Positions 36,110 to 45,500 of a DNA stretch of 64,000 nt are shown here, piece by piece. Location of the stretch: NCBI GenBank assembly GCA_945873105.1, contig CAMCBW010000032.1, forward strand, positions 1 through 64,000, in the 5' to 3' direction. The stretch is from Tangfeifania diversioriginum (lineage in GTDB: Bacteria; Bacteroidota; Bacteroidia; Bacteroidales; Prolixibacteraceae). A program made the position numbers and the translations under genes. Position 1 is the stretch's first letter, and each line of letters starts with the position of its first letter. The notes beneath the pieces are model-generated. The model did no database searches. It was not told the DNA's origin and worked only from the letters and a program-made list of their open reading frames with translations.

Positions 36110-36987
36110 CTTTTACCGCTCATCCTGAAAAGCGTCTCTTTTTCTGCAGCGGTTAATGCATCGTATCCGGTGGTGCTGATTTTGTCGAGGATCCGGTTGA
36201 CCTCTTCCTGCTTTTCTTTTTTACTTTTGTTGTAACCATATTCACGGAAAGTACCTGAATTGTACTCTACCTTCAGCCTCCTTTTGGGTTTTGACCAGTT
36301 AAAAATCTGGTCAATGAACTTTTCGGACCGTGAAGAGAGGTCTACTCCCGATTTTAACAGTGTCATGTATAAGAAACCCCAACAAGCACCGCCGAGATGG
36401 GCAAAATTTCCTCCGGCATTGTCTCCCGTAAGGTTCACCAGATAGAGGATGATGGATACCAGGGCGATCCATTTGATTTTCACGGGGCCAATTAATATTA
36501 TATGAATCAGATGGTTAGGCACATAAACAGCCGTGGCAATTACGATGGAAATTACCGAGGCAGAAGCACCCAGAAGTTGTGCAAATTCAATGTTTTTTTG
36601 AAAGTAGGGAAACAGGTTATAGGCTAGCATGAAGAAGAGTCCTCCGGCCAGGCCTCCAAATAGGTAAAGACACAACAATTTCCGGGAGGTGTGGTATTCG
36701 AGGAAGATGCGACCAAAAGAGTAAAGCCAAAGCAGATTGATCAACAGGTGCCAAAGGTCGAAATGCAGAGACATGTAAGTGAATAGCGTCCAGGGGCGTG
36801 TTAAGAACTGATTGAAAGAGGCAGGCAGTGAAACCCAATCCAGAAAAGTGGGATGCTCATTGCCTCCCAGTACCAAAATTACCGTAGTCAACCTCACAAC
36901 GATCCACACCGCGATGTTGATGTAAATCAGCTTCGTCAGATAAGTCCCATGTAGGTAGGAAAGCTTTATCTCATCCGTTATCGCCAT
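36106..36987 (-). CDS. Rhomboid family intramembrane protease (GASA variant)
   Basis: The 293-residue protein has at least six predicted transmembrane helices and rhomboid signatures: HFDLWHLLINLLWLYSFG (L1 loop and H-x-x-x-N), LGASASVISI with the candidate nucleophile Ser, and NFAHLGGACWGF with the catalytic His. The canonical GxSG reads GASA here. The C-terminal about 80 residues are a soluble tail (FNWSKPKRRLKVEYN) rich in Lys and Glu. It lies between a second rhomboid gene and the EEP gene, with which it overlaps. Active protease or pseudoprotease status is uncertain because of the Gly-to-Ala change. Confidence 0.85.
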   Translation of the reverse strand: MAITDEIKLSYLHGTYLTKLIYINIAVWIVVRLTTVILVLGGNEHPTFLDWVSLPASFNQFLTRPWTLFTYMSLHFDLWHLLINLLWLYSFGRIFLEYHTSRKLLCLYLFGGLAGGLFFMLAYNLFPYFQKNIEFAQLLGASASVISIVIATAVYVPNHLIHIILIGPVKIKWIALVSIILYLVNLTGDNAGGNFAHLGGACWGFLYMTLLKSGVDLSSRSEKFIDQIFNWSKPKRRLKVEYNSGTFREYGYNKSKKEKQEEVNRILDKISTTGYDALTAAEKETLFRMSGKR

Positions 36988-37034
36988 AAACGCGGAATTT
37001 CAACTTTTAAAACCCTTTGAATATTATAAATACC

Positions 37035-37136
37035 GCCTCTGCCCTATGCTCCCTGCTCCCTGCCCCAAGCTCCCTGCCCCAAGCTCCCTGCTCCATGCTC
37101 TCTGCTCCCTGCTCTCTACTCTCTGCTCCCTGCCAT
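37035..37136. repeat. GCTCCCTG short-period repeat tract
   Basis: About 100 bp of words such as CTCCCTG, CCCCAAG, CTCCATG and CTCTCTG fill the gap between the two rhomboid genes. A short related tract lies at 42427-42454. No spacer structure is present. Confidence 0.8.
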
Positions 37137-37955
37137 TCAATAAAAATTCTTCGAACTGGTATTCCAGTAGCGTATCAACAGATACCCGAACAACATCCCC
37201 CCCAAATGGGCGAAGTGGGCCACATTGCTGTTGGATTGGGTAAAGCCCAAATACAGTTCAATCAAACCATATCCAATGACAAAATATTTGGCCTTGATTG
37301 GTACAGGAGGGAAAAGCAGCATTAATTCAGTGTTGGGAAAAAGAACCCCAAAGGCCAGCAGAATACCAAATACTGCCCCAGAAGCACCAACTGTCGGAAT
37401 ATTGATCTTTTCTTCAAAAATCCTTTGGACAATCTCGGTCCCCTGTTGTGCATAGGCTGCATTGCCAGGTGCTTCAGACCATTTGTTGATGAAGTCATGT
37501 ACCCAGGGGGCAGCATGTCCACCCAGATTGGCCTTGACAAAAGTGGAGAGTAACTCCGGAGAAGGAGTATTAACAAATGCCTCCACACTTTTGGAAACTT
37601 GCGACAGTTCCAGGTAATTCACGAATAGGTGGAGCGTGGCTGCACCAAGACCGGTAACCAGGAAGTAGATGATGAAACGTTTTGGACCCCATACCATTTC
37701 AAGAACTTTTCCAAACATGAACAGGGCAAACATGTTCATAAAGAGGTGCCAGAAATTGGCATGCATGAAAAGATGCGTGACCAGTTGGTAAGGTCTGAAA
37801 TTTGGTGAACCGGGATAGTACAATCCCAGAATTTCAGTAAGATCCGTTCCGGTAGATTTCAGTGCCCAGGTGGCAACCAGCATGACCACATTGATCATAA
37901 TCAGGTTCTTGACCACCGGGGGCATCGACAAGGGAGAGGAGGGACGGTATTGCAT
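37137..37955 (-). CDS. Rhomboid family intramembrane serine protease
   Basis: This 272-residue membrane protein has a canonical rhomboid active site: HANFWHLFMNMFALFMFG, VGASGAVFGILLAFG (GxSG, nucleophile Ser) and VAHFAHLGGMLFGYLL (catalytic His). A 70-residue loop (about residues 100-170) between transmembrane segments is longer than in minimal rhomboids. The start is MQYRPSS at 37955. It is upstream of the GASA-type rhomboid on the same strand, with a 149-bp repeat-containing gap. By the family it cleaves transmembrane helices of membrane-tethered proteins; substrates are unknown. Confidence 0.92.
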   Translation of the reverse strand: MQYRPSSPLSMPPVVKNLIMINVVMLVATWALKSTGTDLTEILGLYYPGSPNFRPYQLVTHLFMHANFWHLFMNMFALFMFGKVLEMVWGPKRFIIYFLVTGLGAATLHLFVNYLELSQVSKSVEAFVNTPSPELLSTFVKANLGGHAAPWVHDFINKWSEAPGNAAYAQQGTEIVQRIFEEKINIPTVGASGAVFGILLAFGVLFPNTELMLLFPPVPIKAKYFVIGYGLIELYLGFTQSNSNVAHFAHLGGMLFGYLLIRYWNTSSKNFY

Positions 37956-38008
37956 GGATAGAATTTTCAGATCATTTTATGCAAAAATAAGGATTCAGAT
38001 GAGAAACA

Positions 38009-39898
38009 CTAATCTTTGAACAGATTTTCGATCTCGGCTATTGGGATGATCGTTACAATTTTTTTACCGGTTGGAGAATATCCGGGCGACTGACAGGAAA
38101 AAAGCTGATTGAACAATCCACTCATCTCCTCCTGTTTCAGGGTAATTCCATAGTTGACCGCCGAGGATTGAGCAAGCACCAGGGCCAATTGCGACTTGAT
38201 CTCCTCCATCAAATCTACCGGCCGGTCCATAAATGAGGCGACTACTGTTTCCACCAGTTCTTTGGCATCCAAATGGCTCAGTGCACCGGGTGTCCCATCT
38301 ATGTAGAAATGGTGGTCTGCCTCTGGCCTGATTTCAAACCCCAATTGATGTAGCTCTTCCCTCAAGGCATTCAGAATCTCGGCATCAGCGGCATTCAGCT
38401 CCAGCACAGGGGGGAAGAGTTGACGCTGACTGGTCGCCAGGTGTGAGCTGAAGTTCTGCATGAAATTTTCATAAAGAATTCTGGAATGCGCTTCCCGCTG
38501 GTCGATAACCATTAATCCTGATTTTACCGGTGTAAGCAAATACCTGTTCTTTAATTGCAGAAAACTGGAGGTCTGATGAGGAGTTTCCTCTGAAATCGGA
38601 AATCGGGTCTGCCCGTTGATAAACTCTTCCTTTTGATGGGGAAACCCAAAATCAATACCCATCCCTCCGTCTCTCTGTCCTTCCGTCTCTCCGGTAGGTT
38701 TTCTCTCGGTACCCTGGTACAATTTTTCCCAATAGGCAGATTGATTGCTGTTTTTTGAAAAATCATTTCTGTTGGCGTAGTTATCCTGCTGAAAAGGATT
38801 GTAGTGACGGTTGATCTCAACTTCCGGAGCAGAGGGCATGCTTCCCCTTCCAGGGGGCATCGGAATCTCAATGGAACCCCGCTGATCGAAATCGATGGTA
38901 GGCATCAGGTTGTATTTGCCGATCGCTTCCCGGATACATGCACTTAAAATATGCCAGATCGCTTGCTCATCTTCAAATTTGATCTCTGTTTTAGTCGGAT
39001 GGATGTTGATGTCGATGGTGGCTGGATCAACCTCCAGGTAAAGAAAATAGGAGGGAACAGCATCCGGTGGCAGGATCCGTTCATAGGCGTGCATCACTGC
39101 GCGGTGGAAAAATGGATGCTTCATGAACCTTCCGTTCACAAAGAAGAACTGCTCTCCAAAACTTTTCTTGGCAAACTTTGGCTGCCCGATAAAGCCGGAG
39201 AGCTTCACCAGGGTGGTCTCTGCCTCTACCGGGGTAAGACTTTGGTTGATTGCTTTGCCAAAGAGGCCTACAACTCTCTTTCGAAGGCTTTCTGCAGGAA
39301 GTTCATACACCGGTGCCTGGTTGTGGAAAAAAGAAAAAGCCAGTTCAGGATTGGCCAGGGCAATCCGCTGTACCTCTGTGATGATATTTTTTAACTCGTA
39401 ACTGTTGGATTTCAAAAATTTACGCCGAGCAGGTACATTGAAAAAAAGATTTTTGACAGCAAAATTGGATCCCTCCGGACAATGATCGGTCTGTTGTTTC
39501 TGCAATACTGAACCCAGGATATGCAGATAACTTCCCAACTCTTCACCGCGCTGACGGGTTCTTAACTCCACATCTGCCACCGAGGCAATGGAAGCCAGGG
39601 CCTCCCCCCGGAAACCCATGGTCCGGATGGAAAAGAGGTCGCTTGCCTCCTTGATTTTGGAGGTAGCATGACGCTCAAACGACATGCGTGCATCTGTTGG
39701 CGACATCCCTTTGCCATTGTCAATCACCTGGATCAGTGTTCGGCCGGCATCCTTAACATGTACGATAATGGTATCACCACCTGCATCGATGGCATTCTCA
39801 ACCAACTCCTTAATGACCGAGGCAGGTCTTTGAATAACCTCTCCGGCAGCAATCTGGTTGGCAACTGAGTCTGGTAAAAGATGGATGACGTCTGACAC
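38009..39898 (-). CDS. mutL: DNA mismatch repair protein MutL
   Basis: The 629-residue MutL has the GHKL ATPase (VIKELVENAIDAGGD, VIDNGKGMSP, TMGFRGEALASIASV), a transducer domain and a C-terminal dimerisation domain (about residues 440-629). The metal-dependent nicking motif DQHAxxExxxxE of endonuclease MutL/PMS2 is not intact: the matching site reads DQREAHSRILYE. The linker (about residues 330-430) is low-conservation and includes ERKPTGETEGQRDGGMG, encoded by 38658-38700, which is the same 8-bp GGAGARAC/AGAGAGAC repeat found in intergenic DNA at 46167-46214. It is divergent from the ComM gene; a -10-like element lies on the minus strand at 39949-39956. Confidence 0.95.
   Translation of the reverse strand: MSDVIHLLPDSVANQIAAGEVIQRPASVIKELVENAIDAGGDTIIVHVKDAGRTLIQVIDNGKGMSPTDARMSFERHATSKIKEASDLFSIRTMGFRGEALASIASVADVELRTRQRGEELGSYLHILGSVLQKQQTDHCPEGSNFAVKNLFFNVPARRKFLKSNSYELKNIITEVQRIALANPELAFSFFHNQAPVYELPAESLRKRVVGLFGKAINQSLTPVEAETTLVKLSGFIGQPKFAKKSFGEQFFFVNGRFMKHPFFHRAVMHAYERILPPDAVPSYFLYLEVDPATIDINIHPTKTEIKFEDEQAIWHILSACIREAIGKYNLMPTIDFDQRGSIEIPMPPGRGSMPSAPEVEINRHYNPFQQDNYANRNDFSKNSNQSAYWEKLYQGTERKPTGETEGQRDGGMGIDFGFPHQKEEFINGQTRFPISEETPHQTSSFLQLKNRYLLTPVKSGLMVIDQREAHSRILYENFMQNFSSHLATSQRQLFPPVLELNAADAEILNALREELHQLGFEIRPEADHHFYIDGTPGALSHLDAKELVETVVASFMDRPVDLMEEIKSQLALVLAQSSAVNYGITLKQEEMSGLFNQLFSCQSPGYSPTGKKIVTIIPIAEIENLFKD
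38658..38700. repeat. Intergenic-type 8-bp repeat embedded in the mutL linker
   Basis: On the minus strand the words GGAGAGAC, GGAAGGAC, AGAGAGAC and GGAGGGAT occur in a row, in frame within mutL. The same word pattern forms the non-coding tract at 46167-46214. Confidence 0.7.
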
Positions 39899-40098
39899 TC
39901 GATAGGAGATTGGTTAAAATGGCTGCAGAAAACTGCAGTTTTATCAGGCAAATATAGTGGATATTTCCGTGGCACCTCATTGGGAGGAAGTGCAAAAGTT
40001 TGGGTGAATGTGAGAAATTGCTGCCCCGATTATTTCTTTTTCTCCTTAAAATTCGGTATATTTAAGGGTAATGAACTGTTGTGATAAAACAGGAAGCC

Positions 40099-41634
40099 AT
40101 GCTGGTAAAAACTTTTGGCAGTGCAGTGCACGGAATCGATGCAACCACGATAACCATCGAGGTAGATGTTTCGCGGGGAATTCGTTTTAATATGGTAGGG
40201 TTGGCAGATTTGGCCGTACGGGAGAGCCAGCAAAGAATTGATGCAGCATTGCGCTTCCATGGATTCAAGCTGCCGGGCAAAAAAACGGTGATCAACATGG
40301 CCCCGGCCGACATTCACAAAGAGGGTTCAGCCTACGATCTGCCCATCGCCATGGGGATATTGTCAGCCTCAGAGCAAATTGTGGCACCTGAAATTGATCG
40401 GTTTGTCATGATGGGAGAGCTATCGCTGGATGGAGGTCTGCAGGCCATCAAGGGAGTCTTGCCCATTGCTATACGTGCCAGGGAAGAGGGATTCACCGGA
40501 TTAATCGTTCCACTGCAAAATGCCCGGGAGGCTGCCGTTGTCGACCGGCTCAAGATATTTGGGGTTGCCAACATTCGGGAGGTCATCGACTATTTCAATT
40601 GTGCCATTCCGCTCAAGCAAACTGTGATCGATACCCGTGAAGAGTTCAGCACCCGAAAGAACCACTTTGAGGTAGACTTCTCAGAGGTGAAGGGACAGGA
40701 AAATGTCAAGAGGGCCCTCGAAATTGCCGCCGCCGGAAGCCACAATTTGTTGATGATTGGCCCTCCGGGTGCAGGTAAAACTATGCTAGCCAAACGCATG
40801 CCAACGATTCTCCCTCCTTTTACGCTCAAGGAAGCGCTCGAAACTACCAAGATTCATTCCGTAGCAGGAAAGATAGAGAGTCAAACATCGCTGATGATCT
40901 GCCGGCCATTTCGTAGTCCGCACCATACAATTTCTGATGCGGCGCTTGTTGGAGGTGGAACGATCCCCCAGCCTGGAGAGATCTCATTGGCCCACAATGG
41001 TGTGCTATTCCTGGATGAACTTCCAGAATTCAAGCGATCTGTCCTTGAGGTGATGCGTCAACCACTCGAAGATCGGACAATTACCGTTTCAAGGGCAAAA
41101 AGCTCTGTAGAATTTCCCGCAAGCTTCATGTTGGTGGCTTCAATGAATCCCTGTCCCTGCGGCTTTTACAACCATCCTTCCAAAGCTTGTGTCTGTGCAC
41201 CGGGTATCGTACAAAAATATCTTAACAGGATTTCGGGTCCCCTGCTCGACCGCATTGATATTCATCTGGAGGTCGTTCCTGTTCCCTTCAACAAAATCTC
41301 AGCCATGAGCTCAGGTGAATCCAGTGATACCATCCGGGCCAGAGTGATTGCTGCCAGGGAGATTCAACGCATCCGGTTTGAAGAGGCAGGTATCTATTGC
41401 AATGCACAGATGAGCACAAAATTGTTGCATTTGTACTGCAACCCTGACAGGGCAGGTGAGGCAATCCTGAAAAATGCGATGGAAAAACTGGGTCTTTCGG
41501 CACGAGCTTACGACAGAATCTTAAAAGTTGCAAGGACCATCGCAGATCTGGAAGGAGCTGAATCCATTCAGGCAGATCATTTGGGAGAAGCTATTCAATA
41601 CAGAAGCCTCGACCGGGAGAGTTGGGGAGCGTAG
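40099..41634 (+). CDS. comM: ComM/YifB family Mg-chelatase-like AAA+ ATPase
   Basis: The 511-residue protein has the N-terminal Lon-protease-like S5 domain (LVKTFGSAVHGIDA, INMAPADIHKEGSAYDLPIA), a Mg-chelatase-type AAA+ core (Walker A GPPGAGKTMLAKR, sensor segment LFLDELPEFKRSVLEVMRQP, ASMNPCPCGF) and the C-terminal Mg-chelatase domain (LSARAYDRILKVARTIADL). ComM in Vibrio and Haemophilus is a branch-migration helicase aiding recombination during transformation; whether transformation occurs here is unknown. ATG 40099 matches the family start; the GTG at 40081 adds six residues with no homology. Confidence 0.93.
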   Translation: MLVKTFGSAVHGIDATTITIEVDVSRGIRFNMVGLADLAVRESQQRIDAALRFHGFKLPGKKTVINMAPADIHKEGSAYDLPIAMGILSASEQIVAPEIDRFVMMGELSLDGGLQAIKGVLPIAIRAREEGFTGLIVPLQNAREAAVVDRLKIFGVANIREVIDYFNCAIPLKQTVIDTREEFSTRKNHFEVDFSEVKGQENVKRALEIAAAGSHNLLMIGPPGAGKTMLAKRMPTILPPFTLKEALETTKIHSVAGKIESQTSLMICRPFRSPHHTISDAALVGGGTIPQPGEISLAHNGVLFLDELPEFKRSVLEVMRQPLEDRTITVSRAKSSVEFPASFMLVASMNPCPCGFYNHPSKACVCAPGIVQKYLNRISGPLLDRIDIHLEVVPVPFNKISAMSSGESSDTIRARVIAAREIQRIRFEEAGIYCNAQMSTKLLHLYCNPDRAGEAILKNAMEKLGLSARAYDRILKVARTIADLEGAESIQADHLGEAIQYRSLDRESWGA

Positions 41635-41697
41635 AAAACTTATTTGCAATTGAACCAAATTAAGGGTATAATTGTAATAAGTTTAAAAAAATAGGCT

Positions 41698-42372
41698 ATG
41701 GCAGACAAATTTTCAGACCCGATTGGACGATTGATGGGATTGCGGTACAAATCGCACCCCTGGCACGGTGTTCATATTGGAGACCATGCACCTGAAAAGG
41801 TAACCGCTTTTATTGAAGTAGTTCCGACAGATACCGTGAAATACGAAGTCGACAAGGATACCGGATACCTTAAAATCGACCGGCCCCAGCAATATTCAAA
41901 TGTCTGCCCCGCTTTGTATGGCTTTATCCCACAAACTTACTGCGGTAAATTGGTGGGTGATTTGTGCTCCAAAAAAACCGGGAAAAAAGGGATCAAAGGA
42001 GATGGTGACCCGATTGATATCGTCGTATTGACGGAGAAGTCGATCCACCATGGCGATATTCTCGTCACGGCCAAACCCATTGGAGGATTAAGGATGATAG
42101 ATGGAGATGAAGCGGATGATAAAATCATTGCGGTACTCAACAATGATTTTGTTTATGGCCATTTTACCTCATTGAACGATGTTCCCAAACACATCATCAC
42201 CCGACTCAGGCACTATTTTCTCACCTACAAGGATATTCCTGGAGAAGAGGGGAATACGGTGATTGAGGCAATTTATGACCGCGACGAAGCCATAGAAGTC
42301 ATTCAGACCTCTATCAAAGACTACAGCAACCGTTTCGACAACCTTAGCAGGATGCTTGTTATGGAAGATTAA
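41698..42372 (+). CDS. ppa: Family I inorganic pyrophosphatase
   Basis: The 224-residue protein shows the family I core: FIEVVPTDTVKYEVDKDTG, ALYGFIPQTYCG, the metal-binding GDGDPIDIVVL, and DDKIIAVLNND. It hydrolyses pyrophosphate to phosphate and drives biosynthetic reactions. About 45 residues precede the core, and an insertion (CSKKTGKKGIK) sits before the DGDPID motif. The gene ends at a bidirectional terminator shared with the convergent pyruvate oxidoreductase gene. Confidence 0.92.
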   Translation: MADKFSDPIGRLMGLRYKSHPWHGVHIGDHAPEKVTAFIEVVPTDTVKYEVDKDTGYLKIDRPQQYSNVCPALYGFIPQTYCGKLVGDLCSKKTGKKGIKGDGDPIDIVVLTEKSIHHGDILVTAKPIGGLRMIDGDEADDKIIAVLNNDFVYGHFTSLNDVPKHIITRLRHYFLTYKDIPGEEGNTVIEAIYDRDEAIEVIQTSIKDYSNRFDNLSRMLVMED

Positions 42373-42455
42373 TGGTCTATGACCAGCAGGATAAGTTGCC
42401 TTATATTATCACATAGTCGATTTTCTCTGCACTCTGCACCATGCCCTCTGCCCAT

Positions 42456-42487
42456 AAAAAAGGCGCCAATTCAGCGGCGCCTTTTTT
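42456..42487. terminator. Bidirectional terminator between ppa and nifJ
   Basis: A 12-bp perfect stem AAAAAAGGCGCC/GGCGCCTTTTTT with an 8-nt loop has T-runs on either strand. It lies between two convergent genes and can serve both. Confidence 0.9.
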
Positions 42488-42506
42488 ATATCCAAAAATC
42501 TGGAGG

Positions 42507-45500
42507 TTACTCTGCACCCATATTCCAGTCAGAGCGATTCATGCGTTGGTAGGAACGGTACCTCCACTGTGCATTCTCCTCAGCAGCCTTAAATAGTTCA
42601 TCCGCCTCTTTTGGGAACGACTTTTTCAGCGCAGTATACCGTACTTCTCCATTCAGGTATTCCTGGAATTTGCTCCAATCCGGCTCTTTTGAGTCGAGCT
42701 GGAATGGGTTCTTGCCTTCGTCTTCCAGTTGAGGATTGTAACGGTAGAGATGCCAATAGCCACATTCTACAGCCAATTTTTCCTCCTCCTGGGTACGTCC
42801 CATCGAACGCAAACCATGTGCAATACAAGGAGAATAGGCGATGATCAGCGATGGACCAGGATAGGCTTCTGCCTCACGGATGGTTTTCAAGTACTGAGCC
42901 TGGTTGGCACCCATGGCCACCTGCGCTACGTAAACATAACCATAGCTCATGGCAATCACGCCGAGGTCTTTCTTCCGGATACGTTTGCCTGAAGCGGCAA
43001 ATTTGGCAACTGCACCAATTGGTGTAGACTTTGATGCTTGTCCTCCGGTGTTGGAGTACACTTCTGTGTCAAGAACCAGGATGTTGACATTTTGTCCGGC
43101 AGCCATAACATGATCCAAACCACCGTACCCGATGTCGTAAGCCCAGCCATCACCACCGAAGATCCATACCGATTTTTTGATCATGTATTGCTTCAGGGAA
43201 ACAAGTTCCATGGCATATTTTTCATTTTTGCCGGTCAATGCGGCCAACACTTTCGCGGTAGCGGCTTCAGATCCTGCTGCATCTTCCCTGTTCTCCAACC
43301 ATTCCTTGAAGGCTTCAGTCTCTTCAGCAGAAACACCCGCTGCCATGGCCGTATTCATGATTTCAGCGATACGGTCGCGGCTGAAAGAGATTCCTTCCGC
43401 CATACCAAAGCCATATTCGGCATTGTCTTCAAAGAGGGAGTTGGCCCATGCAGGTCCGTGTCCGCTCTCCTTGTTGCTGGTATAGGAGGTGGCAGGAGCT
43501 GAACCTCCATAAATGGAAGAACAACCAGTCGCATTGGCCACCATCATACGCTCACCGAAAAGTTGTGTAATCAGCTTGATATAAGGTGTTTCACCACATC
43601 CGGCACAGGCACCTGAGAATTCGAAGAGCGGTTGGGCAAACTGTGAATTCTTGATGTTCTTGTCTTTTTCAGCCAGTTTGTCCTTGTAGGTAACATATTT
43701 GTCGATGGCATTCCAGCGTGGTACATTCTCCAGCTGAGATTCCAGTGGTTTCATAATCAGGGCCTTCTCCTTGGATGGGCAGACGTCGGCACAGTTGCCG
43801 CAACCTGTACAGTCGTATGGAGAGACCTGGATACGGAATTGCAATCCTGCATATTGTTTACCATTGGCCTTCACGCCGGTAGTCCCTTCCGGGAGTTTAG
43901 CCATCTCCTCCTCACTGATCAGGAATGGACGGATGGCAGCGTGGGGACAAACATAGGAACACTGGTTGCACTGGATACAGTTGTTATCGATCCACTCTGG
44001 TACGTCGACAGCAATACCTCGTTTTTCGAAGGCAGTAGTTCCGGCCGGGAATGTTCCGTCTTCAATTCCCTTGAAGATGGAGACAGGAAGGTCATCTCCT
44101 TTTTGGGCGTTGATCACATCAACGGCCCTGCGGATGAAATCAGGACGGTCATCGTCGGCAACCTCTGCTTCGCCGGTAAGTTTTGCCCACTCTTTTGGCA
44201 CTTCAATCTTCGTTACATTGTTTCCACCGGCATCCACCGCTGCGAAATTCATGTTGACGATCTGCTCGCCTTTCATGCCATAGGATTTCACAATAGCCTT
44301 TTTCATCTGATCAATGGCCAGTTCAAAAGGAATGACATTGGTGATTTTGAAGAAGGCCGCCTGCATGATGGTATTGGTACGGTTGCCCAATCCCAGGTCT
44401 ACTGCCAGCTTTGTTCCGTTGATGGTGTAAAATTTGATCTCATTCTCGGCCAGATACTTCTTCATCGAGTTGGGGAGGCGTTTTTTTACCTCATCCTCTT
44501 CCCATATGGTGTTCAACAGGAAAGATCCTCCTTTTTTCAACCCTTTCAACACATCATAAAGATGGATGTAAGCCTGTACATGGCAAGCCACGAAGTCAGG
44601 GGTGGTGATCAAATAGGTAGAGCGGATCGGACTGTCGCCGAAACGAAGGTGGGATGCCGTAAAACCGCCAGATTTCTTGGAGTCATAGGCAAAATAGGCC
44701 TGACAATATTTATCCGTGGCAGAGCCGATAATCTTGATTGAGTTTTTGTTGGCACCTACGGTTCCATCTGAACCCAAACCATAAAATTTGGCTTCATAGA
44801 TATCATCTGCCGAAACTTTGATTTCGGGCAGCAATGGAAGGGAAGTGAAGGTAACATCGTCAACAATACCGATGGTGAATTTGCCTTTGGGTTCCTTCAT
44901 CTCCATGTTCTTGTAAACAGCAATGATCTGAGATGGAGTAACATCCTTGGATCCAAGTCCATAACGACCACCTACGATGATCGGGCAATTCTCCTTGCCA
45001 TAGAATACGTCGCGAACATCCAGGTACAATGGATCACCATTGGCTCCCGGTTCCTTCGTACGGTCAAGAACCGTGATCTTTTTCACGGTAGAAGGCATCA
45101 CATTGAAGAAATATTTGGTGGCAAACGGGCGGTAAAGGTGAACGCTTACCAATCCGTATTTGTTCCCTTGTGCATTCAGGTAGTCAATTACTTCGCGGAT
45201 GGTCTCCGTTACAGATCCCATGGCAACGATGACGTTTTCGGCATCTTTGGCTCCATAATAGGTAAACGGGTGGTATTCCCTGCCGGTAATCTTGGTGATC
45301 TCCTGCATATAGGCCTCAACAACGTCAGGTACTGCATCGTAGAATGGATTGCATGCCTCCTTGGCCTGGAAAAAGATATCGGGATTCTGTGCGGTACCCC
45401 GGGTAACCGGATGTTCGGGATTCAAGGCCCTGTTGCGGAAAGAAGCCAATGCATCCTGATCGATCAGGGCAGCGATTTTCTCCTGATCCATGGGCTGGAT

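Noticed and set aside
37035-37136. Possible CRISPR array between the rhomboid genes
   Set aside because: The words abut each other with no spacers and no conserved 25-40 bp repeat.
43839-44741. 300-codon plus-strand frame opposite nifJ
   Set aside because: Antisense shadow of a highly conserved enzyme gene.
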